Positions 36,875-45,429 of a DNA stretch of 64,000 bases are shown in pieces. Each line of letters opens with the position of its first letter. Positions within the stretch are counted from its first letter, which is position 1. Under the pieces are notes generated by a model. It was not told the origin of the DNA and did not search any database. It saw nothing but the letters and a program-made list of their open reading frames with translations. The DNA comes from Actinopolyspora halophila DSM 43834 (GTDB taxonomy: Bacteria > Actinomycetota > Actinomycetes > Mycobacteriales > Pseudonocardiaceae). Made by a program: the position numbers and the translations under genes. The stretch is from the NCBI RefSeq assembly GCF_000371785.1, contig NZ_AQUI01000002.1, forward strand, positions 1,291,122 through 1,355,121, given 5' to 3'.

Positions 36875-37657
36875 ATGAATATTGCCGTCCTGGTGAAGCA
36901 GGTGCCCGACACGTGGTCCGAGCGCAAGCTGTCCGACTCGGATCACACGCTGGATCGGGCGTCCGCGGACGCGGTGCTGGATGAGATCAACGAGCGGGCC
37001 GTTGAGGAGGCGTTGCTGGCCAAGGAGGCCCACGGTGGCGAGGTGACCGTGGTCTGCATGGGCCCCGAGCGCGCGACCGAGGCGATCCGCAAGGCGCTGT
37101 CGATGGGTGCGGACAAGGCGGTGCACCTGGCCGACGAGGCGCTGCACGGAACGGACGCGGTGTCCACGGCCAAGGCCCTGTCCAAGGTGATCGGCACCCT
37201 GGAGTCGGTCGACATGGTGGTCGCGGGCAACGAGTCCACCGACGGTCGCAGCGGCGCGGTGCCCGCGATGTTGGCCGAGCTGCTCGGCTGGCCGCAGCTG
37301 ACCTACGCGCGCTCGCTGTCGGTCGACGGGTCGAACGTGTCCATCGAGCGCGAGACCGACGCGGGAGTGACCAGCGTGCGGGCGGAACTGCCCGTGGTGG
37401 TTTCCGTGACGGAAAAGATCAACGAGCCGAGGTACCCCTCGTTCAAGGGGATCATGGCCGCCAAGAAGAAGCCCGTTTCCACGCTGACCCTGGCCGACGC
37501 GGGCATCGAACCGAACGAGGTCGGGCTGTCCGGTGCGACCACCCAGGTGGTCTCGTCCGCTCCCGCGCCGCCGAAGGAAGCGGGCCAGCAGGTCACAGAC
37601 GAGGGCGAGGGCGGTACGCAGATCGTCGATTTCCTGGCCGGCAAGAACCTCGTCTGA
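36875..37657 (+). CDS. etfB: Electron transfer flavoprotein, beta subunit
   Basis: A 260-residue EtfB (FixA) subunit that with EtfA takes electrons from acyl-CoA dehydrogenases and passes them to the quinone pool via ETF-quinone oxidoreductase. Seen: NIAVLVKQVPDTWSE at the N terminus, the family hallmark VAGNESTDGRSGAVPAMLAE (AMP/FAD region, about 115-134) and EINEPRYPSFKGIMAAKKKP near residue 190. ATG 36875 lies behind GGAGGTCGGAGAGG. A short hairpin (37668-37687) separates it from etfA. Counterpart of mycobacterial Rv3029c. Confidence 0.96.
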   Translation: MNIAVLVKQVPDTWSERKLSDSDHTLDRASADAVLDEINERAVEEALLAKEAHGGEVTVVCMGPERATEAIRKALSMGADKAVHLADEALHGTDAVSTAKALSKVIGTLESVDMVVAGNESTDGRSGAVPAMLAELLGWPQLTYARSLSVDGSNVSIERETDAGVTSVRAELPVVVSVTEKINEPRYPSFKGIMAAKKKPVSTLTLADAGIEPNEVGLSGATTQVVSSAPAPPKEAGQQVTDEGEGGTQIVDFLAGKNLV

Positions 37658-37667
37658 TTGAGGTCTT

Positions 37668-37687
37668 CCGGATGCTGTGTCATCCGG
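37668..37687 (+). other. Small hairpin between etfB and etfA
   Basis: CCGGATG (37668-37674) pairs perfectly with CATCCGG (37681-37687) over a 6-nt loop, 10 bp after the etfB stop. It might protect or attenuate the transcript to balance subunits. Confidence 0.4.
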
Positions 37688-37723
37688 CTTCGTTCGGGTC
37701 GCGTTTGAGAAGGGGCTTATTCC

Positions 37724-38683
37724 ATGTCTGAGGTGTTGGTCCTCGTCGACCACGCGGGTGGCGAGGTCAAGAAGGTTACGTACGAGATGCTCACCGCGGC
37801 GCGCAGGTTGGGTGAACCCGCCGCGGTGGTTACCGGTGGACCCGGGTCCACCGACAAGGTGGCCGCGGAACTGGCTTCCTCGGGAGCAGCGAAGGTCTAC
37901 ACGGCCGAATCGGCCGACATGGACAACTACCTGGTCACACCACAGGTGGACGTGCTGGCGAGCCTGGCCGAGCGCGTCTCGCCCGCGGCCGTGCTGACCT
38001 CGGCCAGTGTGGACGGCAAGGAGATCGCAGGCAGGCTGGCGGTGCGCACCGGCTCCGGGCTGCTCTCCGAGGCGGTGGACGTGAACTCCGACGGGGTGGC
38101 GAGCCATTCGCTGTTCGGCGGTTCCTACCAGGCCGACGCGAAGTCGGTGTCCGGCATGCCCGTGATCTCGATGCTGCCGGGAAGCGTGGAGCCGGAGAGC
38201 GGTCAGGGCTCGGCCGCCACCGAGTCGGTCGAGGTGCCCGGAGTCGACGCGGCCAAGACAGGCGCCGTCACCGGCAGGCAGCCGGCCGAGTCCGGGGACC
38301 GGCCGGAACTGGCCGAGGCCAACGTCGTGGTTTCCGGCGGGCGCGGTGTCGGCAGTGCCGACAGCTTCGAGGTGATCGAGAAGCTGGCGGACTCGCTCGG
38401 CGCGGCGGTCGGTGCCTCGCGTGCCGCGGTCGACTCCGGCTACTACCCGGCCCAGTTCCAGGTGGGACAGACCGGCAAGACGGTGTCCCCGCAGTTGTAC
38501 CTGGCGCTGGGGATCTCCGGCGCCATTCAGCACCGCGCCGGTATGCAGACCTCCAAGACCATCGTGGCGGTCAACAAGGACGCCGAGGCCCCGATCTTCG
38601 AGATCGCCGACTTCGGCGTCGTCGGTGACCTGTTCAAGGTCGCCCCGCAACTGACCGAAGAGGTCGGAAAGCGCAAGGGCTGA
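37724..38683 (+). CDS. etfA: Electron transfer flavoprotein, alpha subunit
   Basis: A 319-residue EtfA (FixB) subunit. N-terminal half is the EtfB-like alpha/beta domain. The C-terminal FAD-binding domain shows [14 protein letters not shown], then [36 protein letters not shown] and [19 protein letters not shown] 37724 behind GAGAAGGGG. It follows etfB after 66 bp and pairs with it as a heterodimer. A branched palindromic repeat follows the stop codon. Confidence 0.96.
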   Translation: MSEVLVLVDHAGGEVKKVTYEMLTAARRLGEPAAVVTGGPGSTDKVAAELASSGAAKVYTAESADMDNYLVTPQVDVLASLAERVSPAAVLTSASVDGKEIAGRLAVRTGSGLLSEAVDVNSDGVASHSLFGGSYQADAKSVSGMPVISMLPGSVEPESGQGSAATESVEVPGVDAAKTGAVTGRQPAESGDRPELAEANVVVSGGRGVGSADSFEVIEKLADSLGAAVGASRAAVDSGYYPAQFQVGQTGKTVSPQLYLALGISGAIQHRAGMQTSKTIVAVNKDAEAPIFEIADFGVVGDLFKVAPQLTEEVGKRKG

Positions 38684-38687
38684 CTTG

Positions 38688-38792
38688 GGAGAGTGCTCGG
38701 CTCGGTTTGCGCGGGTGAGTACAAGCGGCCAGCGCCGCTTACCCGATGCTCGGCCCAGCCGAGCGAGCACTCATCCAAACCGCGGACTCTCC
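38688..38792. repeat. Palindromic intergenic repeat, AAGCGGC-hairpin type (copy E)
   Basis: A nested, branched palindrome after etfA. Outer arms GGAGAGT (38688-38694) and ACTCTCC (38786-38792); next CGGTTTG (38703-38709) and CAAACCG (38776-38782); inside, two hairpins: AAGCGGC/GCCGCTT (38723-38740) and GCTCGGC/GCCGAGC (38748-38764). RNA or single-stranded DNA could fold as a cross. Likely terminator. Confidence 0.7.
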
Positions 38793-38891
38793 TGAAAGGT
38801 GCGCCGGGGCGGGGCCGTTTCGGGCCCGCCCCGGACCGCTCCACCCCGACGAGCTGGACTTCCAGCCGGGTCGAAGGTGCAGGATTTCCGG

Positions 38892-40295
38892 GTGAGCGCT
38901 TCGACCGACCCGAGAACCACCCGCGAGGCGACGCGTCAGCGCAGGAAGAGTTCACTGTGGATTCCGCCGTACCGTAGCTTCACGATCGGCCTGCTGCTCG
39001 TCGTCACGCTGGTCGCGTTCGAGGCGATGGGTGTGGCCACGGCCCTGCCGACCATAGCCTCCGAATTGGACGGGCAGCGCTGGTATTCCTGGTCGTTCAC
39101 TTTGTTCATGGCCGCGAGCGCGGTCGGGACCGTTTTCGCGGGGCGGCTCGCCGACCACCGCGGCCCCGCGCTGCCCCTGCTGCTGGCCCTGCCCCTGTTC
39201 GCGGCCGGGTTGGTGCTGGCCGGGGCGGCGCCGAACATGCCGGTACTGCTGGTGGCCAGAGCACTGCAGGGAATGGGCGGAGGCAGCGTGGCCGTACCGC
39301 TGTACGTGCTGATCGCCCGGGTCTATCCGGAGCGGGACCGTCCCAGCGCGTTCGGGGTGATGTCGGCCGCGTGGGTGGTCCCCGCGTTGATCGGCCCGGC
39401 AGTCTCGGGGGTGGTCACCGAATACCTGCACTGGCGGTGGGTCTTCCTCGGGCTGGCTCCGCTCGTACTGCTGGGGGCCGTGCTTCTCGCCTCGACCGTG
39501 CTGAGCGCGGGAAGCGAGCGGGAGGGGCCCGCGAGGCAGCGGCGCGGACTCGTCCCCGCCGCGTTGGGCGCCGGTGTGAGCACGATCGGGATCAACTGGG
39601 CCGCCCAGCACCCCGGAGCGGTTTCGGCGGTGTTCGGGACGCTGGCCGCCGTGCTGCTGTGGCGGTGCTTCCTCGTGCTGCTGCCCGCGGGAACGCTGCG
39701 GGCGCGCCCCGGTGTGCCGATGCTGGTGCTGGCTCGCGGACTGCTGGCGGGGGTGTTCTTCACCGCGGAGGCGTTCGTCCCCCTGGTGCTGACCGTGGTG
39801 CACGGTTATTCACCGGCGTTGGCCGGGATCCCGCTCACGTTGGCCTCGCTCGGGTGGGCCCTGGGAGCTTTCCTGCAGAGCCGGTGGGAACGGATCAGCA
39901 GAGAGGGCATGGTCGCACGAGGTTTCCTGCTGGTCGTGGCGGCGGTGGCCGGGGTGGGCGCGATCGCTCCCGCGTGGGGACCTGCCTGGGTGGTTCTGCT
40001 GTCCTGGTCGCTCGGCGGGGCGGGGATGGGAATCGCCATAACCAGCACCGCTGTGGGAGTGCTCGGCCGTTCGGAGGAGTCCGAGCGCGGATTCAACTCC
40101 GCCGCGCTGCAGATCTCGGACATGCTCGGCCAGGCGCTGCTGATAGGGCTGGGAGGCGTGCTGGTCAACCTGCTCTCCAGCACCGGTGAGCCCACGGTGG
40201 GGGTGCTCGTGCTGACCGCGACGCTGATCGTCATCGGTCTGATGGGTGCGCGCCTGGTCATCCGCTCCGGAAGGACTATCCTGGACGGGCGATGA
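38892..40295 (+). CDS. MFS transporter, drug-efflux type
   Basis: A major facilitator of about 467 residues with 12-14 hydrophobic segments. Seen: [11 protein letters not shown] in the first loop, [14 protein letters not shown] (the family's loop 2-3 motif) and [33 protein letters not shown], matching the 14-helix DHA2-type multidrug exporters. GTG 38892 is favoured by an AGGA site; other in-frame GTG codons lie upstream. Its stop overlaps the ATG of the cysteine desulfurase gene (ATGA), so the genes are coupled although the functions look unrelated. Substrate unknown. Confidence 0.88.
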   Translation: MSASTDPRTTREATRQRRKSSLWIPPYRSFTIGLLLVVTLVAFEAMGVATALPTIASELDGQRWYSWSFTLFMAASAVGTVFAGRLADHRGPALPLLLALPLFAAGLVLAGAAPNMPVLLVARALQGMGGGSVAVPLYVLIARVYPERDRPSAFGVMSAAWVVPALIGPAVSGVVTEYLHWRWVFLGLAPLVLLGAVLLASTVLSAGSEREGPARQRRGLVPAALGAGVSTIGINWAAQHPGAVSAVFGTLAAVLLWRCFLVLLPAGTLRARPGVPMLVLARGLLAGVFFTAEAFVPLVLTVVHGYSPALAGIPLTLASLGWALGAFLQSRWERISREGMVARGFLLVVAAVAGVGAIAPAWGPAWVVLLSWSLGGAGMGIAITSTAVGVLGRSEESERGFNSAALQISDMLGQALLIGLGGVLVNLLSSTGEPTVGVLVLTATLIVIGLMGARLVIRSGRTILDGR

Positions 40296-41515
40296 CGTAC
40301 CTGGACCATGCGGCGACCACTCCGATGAGGGCCCGCGCGATCGCCGTGATGAGCGATGCGTTGAGCACGCTCGGCAACGCCTCCTCACTGCACACCTCCG
40401 GCCGACGAGCGCGTCGTGCCGTGGAGGAGTCGCGGGAGGACATCGCGGACGCCCTCGGTGCGCGTCCGTCCGAGGTGCTGTTCACGGCAGGCGGCACCGA
40501 GAGCGACAACCTGGCGGTCAAGGGCATCTTCTGGGCCCGCCGCGCGGCCGATGAGCGGCGGCGCCGGGTGCTGGCCTCCGCCGTGGAGCACCACGCCGTG
40601 CTCGACACGGTGGAGTGGTTGGCCGAGCACGAGGGCGCGGAGGTCACCTGGTTGGAGGCCGACGCCTGGGGGAGGGTGACCCCCGAGACGTTCGAGCGGG
40701 CCGTGCGCGAGGCCCCGGACGAGGTGGCGCTGGCCACCGTGATGTGGGCCAACAACGAGGTAGGCACGATCAACCCGATCCCGGAGATCGCCGAGATCGC
40801 CGAACGCTACGGTGTTCCGCTGCACACGGACGCGGTCCAGGCCGTGGAGACGCTTCCGGTGGACTTCGGCAGCAGCGGTGCGTCCGCGTTGACCATGACC
40901 GGGCACAAGATCGGTGGCCCCTACGGCGTGGGAGTGCTGGTGCTGTCCAGGGAGATCAGCTGCACGCCGCTGCTGCACGGTGGTGGCCAGGAGCGCGAGG
41001 TGCGCTCGGGGACTCTCGACACCCCGGCCGTGGTGGCTCTGGCCAGCGCGTTGCGGGAGGCGGTGGACACGCGGGAGCGACACGTCGACGAGCTCGCGAG
41101 CCTGCGGGACCGGCTGATCACCGGAGTTCGTGAGGTGGTGCCCGACGCGGTGCTCAACGGGGACCCGGGTACCGTCGAGGGCGGGCGCCTGCCCGGAAAC
41201 GCGCACTTCACGTTCCCCGGATGTGAGGGTGACAGTCTCCTGATGCTGCTGGACGCGAAGGGGATCGAGTGCTCCACGGGGTCAGCCTGCACCGCCGGTG
41301 TCGCCGAACCCAGTCACGTGCTGCTGGCGATGGGGGCGGATGTGCGGGTCGCGCGCGGTTCGCTGCGGCTGACACTCGGGCACGATTCGACGGTCGAGGA
41401 CGTGCGGACGTTTCTGGAGGCGCTCGAACCGGCCGTGCGGCGTGCCCGCAGCGCCGGCCTTTCCGGTTTGAGCAAGACTTCGGTGGGATCGGCCACCGCC
41501 CCTACGGAGGTGTGA
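40292..41515 (+). CDS. Cysteine desulfurase (IscS/NifS type)
   Basis: A 407-residue pyridoxal-phosphate enzyme that takes sulfur from cysteine as a persulfide. Seen: YLDHAATTP start, [12 protein letters not shown], the cofactor lysine in [12 protein letters not shown] (Lys206), and the sulfur-accepting cysteine in [15 protein letters not shown] (Cys333), followed by the usual ending. The gene overlaps the MFS gene by four bases and is followed one base later by mnmA, so it is the likely sulfur donor for tRNA thiolation. Counterpart of mycobacterial Rv3025c. Confidence 0.94.
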   Translation: MTYLDHAATTPMRARAIAVMSDALSTLGNASSLHTSGRRARRAVEESREDIADALGARPSEVLFTAGGTESDNLAVKGIFWARRAADERRRRVLASAVEHHAVLDTVEWLAEHEGAEVTWLEADAWGRVTPETFERAVREAPDEVALATVMWANNEVGTINPIPEIAEIAERYGVPLHTDAVQAVETLPVDFGSSGASALTMTGHKIGGPYGVGVLVLSREISCTPLLHGGGQEREVRSGTLDTPAVVALASALREAVDTRERHVDELASLRDRLITGVREVVPDAVLNGDPGTVEGGRLPGNAHFTFPGCEGDSLLMLLDAKGIECSTGSACTAGVAEPSHVLLAMGADVRVARGSLRLTLGHDSTVEDVRTFLEALEPAVRRARSAGLSGLSKTSVGSATAPTEV

Positions 41516-41516
41516 G

Positions 41517-42605
41517 GTGCGAGTACTCGCGGCGATGAGCGGCGGGGTGGATTCCGCGGTGGCCGCGGCACGGGCGGTCGACGCGGGCCACGACGTGACC
41601 GGGGTTCACCTGGCGTTGTCCGCCAAGCCCGGAACGTTGCGCGAGGGAGCGCGTGGTTGCTGCACGGTGGAGGATTCCCGGGACGCCCGGCGCGCGGCGG
41701 ACATCCTCGGGATCCCGTTCTACGTCTGGGACTTCGCGGAGAGGTTCAGCGAGGAGGTCATCGAGACCTTCGTCGGGGAGTACGCGGCAGGGCGTACTCC
41801 GAACCCCTGCATGACCTGCAACGAGAAGATCAAGTTCGAGGCCCTGCTGGAGAAGGCCATGGCGTTGGGCTTCGACGCGGTTTCCACGGGGCACTACGCG
41901 CGGCTGTCCAACGAGTCCGGCGTTCCGGAACTGCGGCGCAGCCGGGACGAGGACAAGGACCAGTCCTACGTGCTGGCCTCGCTGACCCCGCAGCAGCTGC
42001 GGCACGCCATGTTCCCGCTGGGGCACTCGTTGAAGTCCGAGGTGCGCGCGGAGGCCGAGCAACGGGACCTCGCCGTGGCGCAGAAGCCGGACAGCCACGA
42101 CATCTGCTTCATCCCGGACGGGGACACCAAGAAGTTCCTGGACTCCAAGCTGGGGGAACGGCCCGGTGACATGGTCGACGCCGACTCCGGGGAGGTGCTC
42201 ACCCAGCACTCCGGTGTGCACGGCTTCACCGTGGGACAGCGCAAGGGCCTGGGGGTCGACAAGCCCGCACCGGACGGGCGGCCGCGTTACGTGCTGTCCC
42301 TGGAACCGGTCTCCGGGACGGTGAAGGTGGGTTCGGCGGACAAGCTGGGAGTCACCGAGATCGATGCGACCCGGCCGGTGTGGCCCTCGGAGAGCTCGCT
42401 GGACGGTCCGACCGAGTGCGTGGCTCAGATCCGGGCGCACGGTGAGACCGGTGAAGCCGTGGCGGAGATGACCGGTGAGGGCTTCCAGGTGCGGTTGCGG
42501 GAGCCGATGCGCGGTGTGGCTCCCGGGCAGTCGGTGGTGCTCTACCGCCCGGACCCCGCCGGGGACCTGGTGCTGGGCAGCGCGAAGATCTCCGAGACGC
42601 GGTGA
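41517..42605 (+). CDS. mnmA: tRNA-specific 2-thiouridylase MnmA
   Basis: A 362-residue enzyme that makes 2-thiouridine at wobble position 34 of tRNA-Lys/Glu/Gln using sulfur from the cysteine desulfurase encoded just upstream. Seen: PP-loop [13 protein letters not shown] (5-17), [12 protein letters not shown] with catalytic Cys101, STGHYAR, and [11 protein letters not shown] with the second catalytic Cys197. GTG 41517 is separated from the upstream stop by one base. Counterpart of Rv3024c. A bidirectional terminator follows. Confidence 0.96.
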   Translation: MRVLAAMSGGVDSAVAAARAVDAGHDVTGVHLALSAKPGTLREGARGCCTVEDSRDARRAADILGIPFYVWDFAERFSEEVIETFVGEYAAGRTPNPCMTCNEKIKFEALLEKAMALGFDAVSTGHYARLSNESGVPELRRSRDEDKDQSYVLASLTPQQLRHAMFPLGHSLKSEVRAEAEQRDLAVAQKPDSHDICFIPDGDTKKFLDSKLGERPGDMVDADSGEVLTQHSGVHGFTVGQRKGLGVDKPAPDGRPRYVLSLEPVSGTVKVGSADKLGVTEIDATRPVWPSESSLDGPTECVAQIRAHGETGEAVAEMTGEGFQVRLREPMRGVAPGQSVVLYRPDPAGDLVLGSAKISETR

Positions 42606-42655
42606 CCCCCTCCTCCGGGTGAGGGCGTGCCAATTTTGCCTATAACTGTGAACCC

Positions 42656-42682
42656 CGCGCGAGCGGCGCAGCTGCTCGCGCG
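42656..42682. terminator. Bidirectional terminator between mnmA and the NUDIX gene
   Basis: CGCGCGAGC (42656-42664) pairs perfectly with GCTCGCGCG (42674-42682) over a 9-nt loop, between convergent genes. An AT-richer stretch CAATTTTGCC lies just before it. Confidence 0.6.
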
Positions 42683-42687
42683 TCCGG

Positions 42688-43194
42688 TCACCCCGGGTAC
42701 GTACGCACCGCTGGAGTGTCCCGCAGCGCGTCGGTCACCCGTGCGGCGCGGGACTCGGTCATCAGCGCCAGCGCCTCGGCGAGCTCGAACCAGTCGGCGG
42801 CGGAGCTCTCCTCGGTGGACCGGGGAGAGCCCCCGAGGACGTGGCAGCGGAAGACCAGGGTGACCACTCCGCGCGCGAGGTGCTTGTACACCCCGGTAAG
42901 CCGGTCCACCCCGACGGAGACCTCCGTCTCCTCCAGGATCTCGCGCCGCACCCCGTGCTCGAAGGACTCCTCCGGTTCGAGGACGCCCCCCGGAGGTTCC
43001 CAGTGGCCGTTGTCCCTGCGGCGGGCCAGCAGGATTCGCCCCCTGCTGTCGAGGACCACACCGGCCACGCTGACCGAGTGCTTCGGCAGGTCGGGCAAGG
43101 GGAACCTCCAGGCTTGCCGTGCGTGGTGGCTGACCGTCCCCGATTCTGCCCGTGACGGCGCTCCGCGTGCCCTTTCTGACCCGTTCGTGGACAT
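42688..43194 (-). CDS. NUDIX hydrolase
   Basis: A 168-residue NUDIX protein, which cleaves a nucleoside diphosphate linked to another group. The NUDIX box is complete: GGVLEPEESFEHGVRREILE followed by ETEVSV (about 70-95), with the preceding strand HSVSVAGVVLDSRGRILLAR. Substrate unknown. ATG 43194 is the most likely start, though no good ribosome binding site is seen; the frame continues upstream for 1.4 kb opposite the MetE-like gene, which is an artefact of GC-rich sequence. It is divergent from the MetE-like gene. Confidence 0.87.
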   Translation of the reverse strand: MSTNGSERARGAPSRAESGTVSHHARQAWRFPLPDLPKHSVSVAGVVLDSRGRILLARRRDNGHWEPPGGVLEPEESFEHGVRREILEETEVSVGVDRLTGVYKHLARGVVTLVFRCHVLGGSPRSTEESSAADWFELAEALALMTESRAARVTDALRDTPAVRTYPG

Positions 43195-43341
43195 GATGTC
43201 GCCAACGGCGGTGGGAGGTCGGTCGTCGTCCCGTGCTCGGACGGGCCTCCAGGGGCCGCAGCAGCCCGTGTCCGGCCGGGAACTCCCGGAGCCCGGCCCG
43301 TGGTGGCGTGTGCCGTGCTTTCCGGCTGCGAGAATCGCCGT

Positions 43342-44376
43342 GTGACGCAACAGCCTTGGAAACCCGGTACTGCCACCGCGATCGGCTCCATGCCGGGCAC
43401 CGACTCCTCGGAGGCCGCCCGGATCGTCGCGGGGGAACTGCCCGAGCTGACCCCGGTGCCGGAACTTCCCGCCAGAGGAGTGGGCGGTGACGTGATCGGA
43501 CGCACCGCGGGGATGCTGCGCGATCTGGCTGTGGAGGTGGTGCCCTCCGGGTACCGCGTGGCACGCGTCGAGGGACGCGACCACCGGCGTGCGTTGGACC
43601 TGCTGCGGTGGGACATGGACGCCATGGAAGCGGCCACGGCCGGAGACACCGAACCACGGTTGATCAAGTTGCAGATCGCCGGACCGTGGAGTCTGACCGC
43701 GGGGATCGAGCTGGAACGCGGCCACCGCGTGATGACCGACCACGGTGCGCTGCGCGACTTCTCCGAAGCCCTGGTGGAAGGTGTCCGGGAGTACGTCGAG
43801 CAGCTGGTGGCGCGCACCGGAGGGCGAGTGCTCCTCCAACTCGACGAACCGACCCTGCCCGCCGTCCTGGCCGGAGAGCTGCCCACCCCCTCCGACTACG
43901 GAACGGTACCCGCCGTTCCCGCGCCCGAGGCAGAGCGGGTGCTCGGCGATGTGATCACTCGGCTCGGCGAGACGACGGCGGGTCCGGTGCTGGTGCACTG
44001 CTGCGCGCAGCGCCCACCGGTACGACTGCTGCACCGGGCCGGGGCCGGGGTGATCGGACTGGACACGGCCGTACTCGGCTCCCCCGAGGGCGAGCTGGCC
44101 CAGGAGATCGGCGATGCCTGGGACAAGGGGATCACGCTGATGCTCGGCATGGTGCCCACCTCCGAACCGGCGCGGGAGCCGGGGCTGCGTGAACTCGCGG
44201 AGCCGGCGCGGAGGTTCGTGAACGACCTCGGTTTCTCCGAACGGATGCTGGCCGAGCAGGTGCTGCCCACCCCGGTTTGCGGCCTGACCGGGGCGTCCCC
44301 GCGCTGGGCCCACCGCGCGTTGGAACTGAGCCGCGAGCTCGGAAAGATGTTGCGGGAGGACACCGCACAGAACTGA
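43342..44376 (+). CDS. Short MetE-like (cobalamin-independent methionine synthase C-terminal) protein
   Basis: A 344-residue protein similar only to the catalytic C-terminal barrel of MetE; full MetE is about 750 residues. Seen: TAIGSMPGTD start, QIAGPWSLTAGIELERG, LQLDEPTLPAVLAG, LVHCCAQRP (His-Cys as zinc ligands) and LPTPVCGLTGASPRWA (the third ligand Cys). The zinc site is thus kept while the folate-binding N-terminal half is missing, so it may use another methyl donor. GTG 43342. Counterpart of mycobacterial Rv3015c. Role not established. Confidence 0.82.
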   Translation: MTQQPWKPGTATAIGSMPGTDSSEAARIVAGELPELTPVPELPARGVGGDVIGRTAGMLRDLAVEVVPSGYRVARVEGRDHRRALDLLRWDMDAMEAATAGDTEPRLIKLQIAGPWSLTAGIELERGHRVMTDHGALRDFSEALVEGVREYVEQLVARTGGRVLLQLDEPTLPAVLAGELPTPSDYGTVPAVPAPEAERVLGDVITRLGETTAGPVLVHCCAQRPPVRLLHRAGAGVIGLDTAVLGSPEGELAQEIGDAWDKGITLMLGMVPTSEPAREPGLRELAEPARRFVNDLGFSERMLAEQVLPTPVCGLTGASPRWAHRALELSRELGKMLREDTAQN

Positions 44377-44394
44377 GCCGAGCGGGAAGCTCAT

Positions 44395-44430
44395 CCGGCT
44401 CGGTTCACGCGGGTGGTTGTTTCGGCGCCG
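44395..44430. repeat. Half copy of the palindromic intergenic repeat (copy D)
   Basis: The sequence GGCTCGGTTCACGCGGGTGG followed by TTGTTTCGGCGCCG (to 44430) matches the left half of copies A and C. The right arm is absent; the tRNA-His terminator follows at 44466. Confidence 0.5.
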
Positions 44431-44465
44431 CCGCGCAGAAGGGCAGAAGCCGAGTACCGACGAAA

Positions 44466-44507
44466 ACGGCGGCCCCGATCTCGACCAAGCGAGATCGGGG
44501 CCGCCGT
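44466..44507 (-). terminator. Intrinsic terminator of tRNA-His
   Basis: A perfect 18-bp stem: 44466-44483 pairs with 44490-44507 over a 6-nt loop. Read on the minus strand it follows the tRNA by seven bases and is followed by GTTTTCG, a T-run rare in this region. It can also stop transcripts of the MetE-like gene. Confidence 0.85.
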
Positions 44508-44513
44508 CGTCCG

Positions 44514-44587
44514 GGTGAGTGACGGGATTCGAACCCGCGACTCCTGGGACCACAACCCAGTGCTCTACCGCCTGAGCTACACCCACC
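44514..44587 (-). tRNA. tRNA-His (anticodon GTG)
   Basis: On the minus strand the sequence folds into a full cloverleaf: acceptor GTGGGTG with CACTCAC, D-arm GTAGCTCAGGCGG, anticodon stem CTGGG/CCCAG around TTGTGGT with anticodon GTG, and T-arm GCGGGTTCGAATCCCGT. The extra 5' G (44587) opposite discriminator C (44514) is the identity mark of tRNA-His. The 3' CCA is not encoded. Confidence 0.97.
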
Positions 44588-44718
44588 GTGCTCGTCCGGG
44601 CTCATGCCCGAACAACAGGTTCCATCCTAGCGTGGCCGATCCACGCTTTTGCAACGGGATCCCCTTTTGTGGCTCACCAGGACGAAATCACTGCGCAGGC
44701 CCGGAAAGCTTTCGGGAG

Positions 44719-45366
44719 TCAGCTCTCGTCCAGCTGCCGTCTCGCCTGTTCGGTGCCCCCCACCTCTTCCGCGGACAACAGCTCCGTGGCGACCTGCTGG
44801 GCCTCCTCGCTCGACGGGCCCGGCTCCGGGACGAAAGCGGTCCTCCGGTAGTAGGCGAGTTCGCGGATCGACTCCCGCACGTCGGCCAGGGCCCGGTGTG
44901 CCAGTCCCTTCTCCGGCTGCGCGTAGTAGATGCGCGGGTACCACCTGCGGCAGAGCTCCTTGACGGAGGAGACGTCCACCATGCGGTAGTGCAGGTACTC
45001 GTCGAGTTCCGGCATGTCCCTGGCGATGAACCCACGATCCGTCGCGATCGAATTGCCCGCCAGCGGGGCGGAACGCCCGTCCGGGACGTGCTGTCGCAGG
45101 TATTCCAGGACCTGCTGTTCGGCCTGGGCGAGCGTGACGGGGGACCGACGAACCTCTTCGGTCAATCCCGAGCGGCCGTGCATCTCCCGCACGACATCGG
45201 GCATTCCCCCGAGGGTCTCCTCGTCGGCGTGGATGACCACATCCACGCCCTCCCCGAGAATGTTCAGGTCGGCATCGGTGACAAGAGCGGCGATCTCGAT
45301 CAACGCGTCCTTGCCGAGCTCCAGCCCGGTCATTTCGCAGTCGATCCACACGAGACGGTCATTCAC
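44719..45366 (-). CDS. orn: Oligoribonuclease
   Basis: A 215-residue DEDDh 3'-5' exoribonuclease that degrades 2-5-nt RNA, including pGpG and pApA from cyclic dinucleotides. Seen: [14 protein letters not shown] (first Asp/Glu), [20 protein letters not shown] (second Asp) and [18 protein letters not shown] (His and last Asp). GTG 45366 starts at [11 protein letters not shown] as in other family members. It is likely transcribed with or just after the acyl-CoA synthetase gene, 63 bp upstream. Confidence 0.95.
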   Translation of the reverse strand: MNDRLVWIDCEMTGLELGKDALIEIAALVTDADLNILGEGVDVVIHADEETLGGMPDVVREMHGRSGLTEEVRRSPVTLAQAEQQVLEYLRQHVPDGRSAPLAGNSIATDRGFIARDMPELDEYLHYRMVDVSSVKELCRRWYPRIYYAQPEKGLAHRALADVRESIRELAYYRRTAFVPEPGPSSEEAQQVATELLSAEEVGGTEQARRQLDES

Positions 45367-45429
45367 CGTGGTGAGCCTAACGTGCCACGAGGCGTGCACG
45401 CGAAGCTGTCGGTGCGTCGTCGGGCCGGG

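Noticed and set aside
43195-44586. Upstream extension of the NUDIX reading frame
   Set aside because: It runs antisense to the MetE-like gene and across the tRNA-His region with no domain; the NUDIX protein is complete from 43194.
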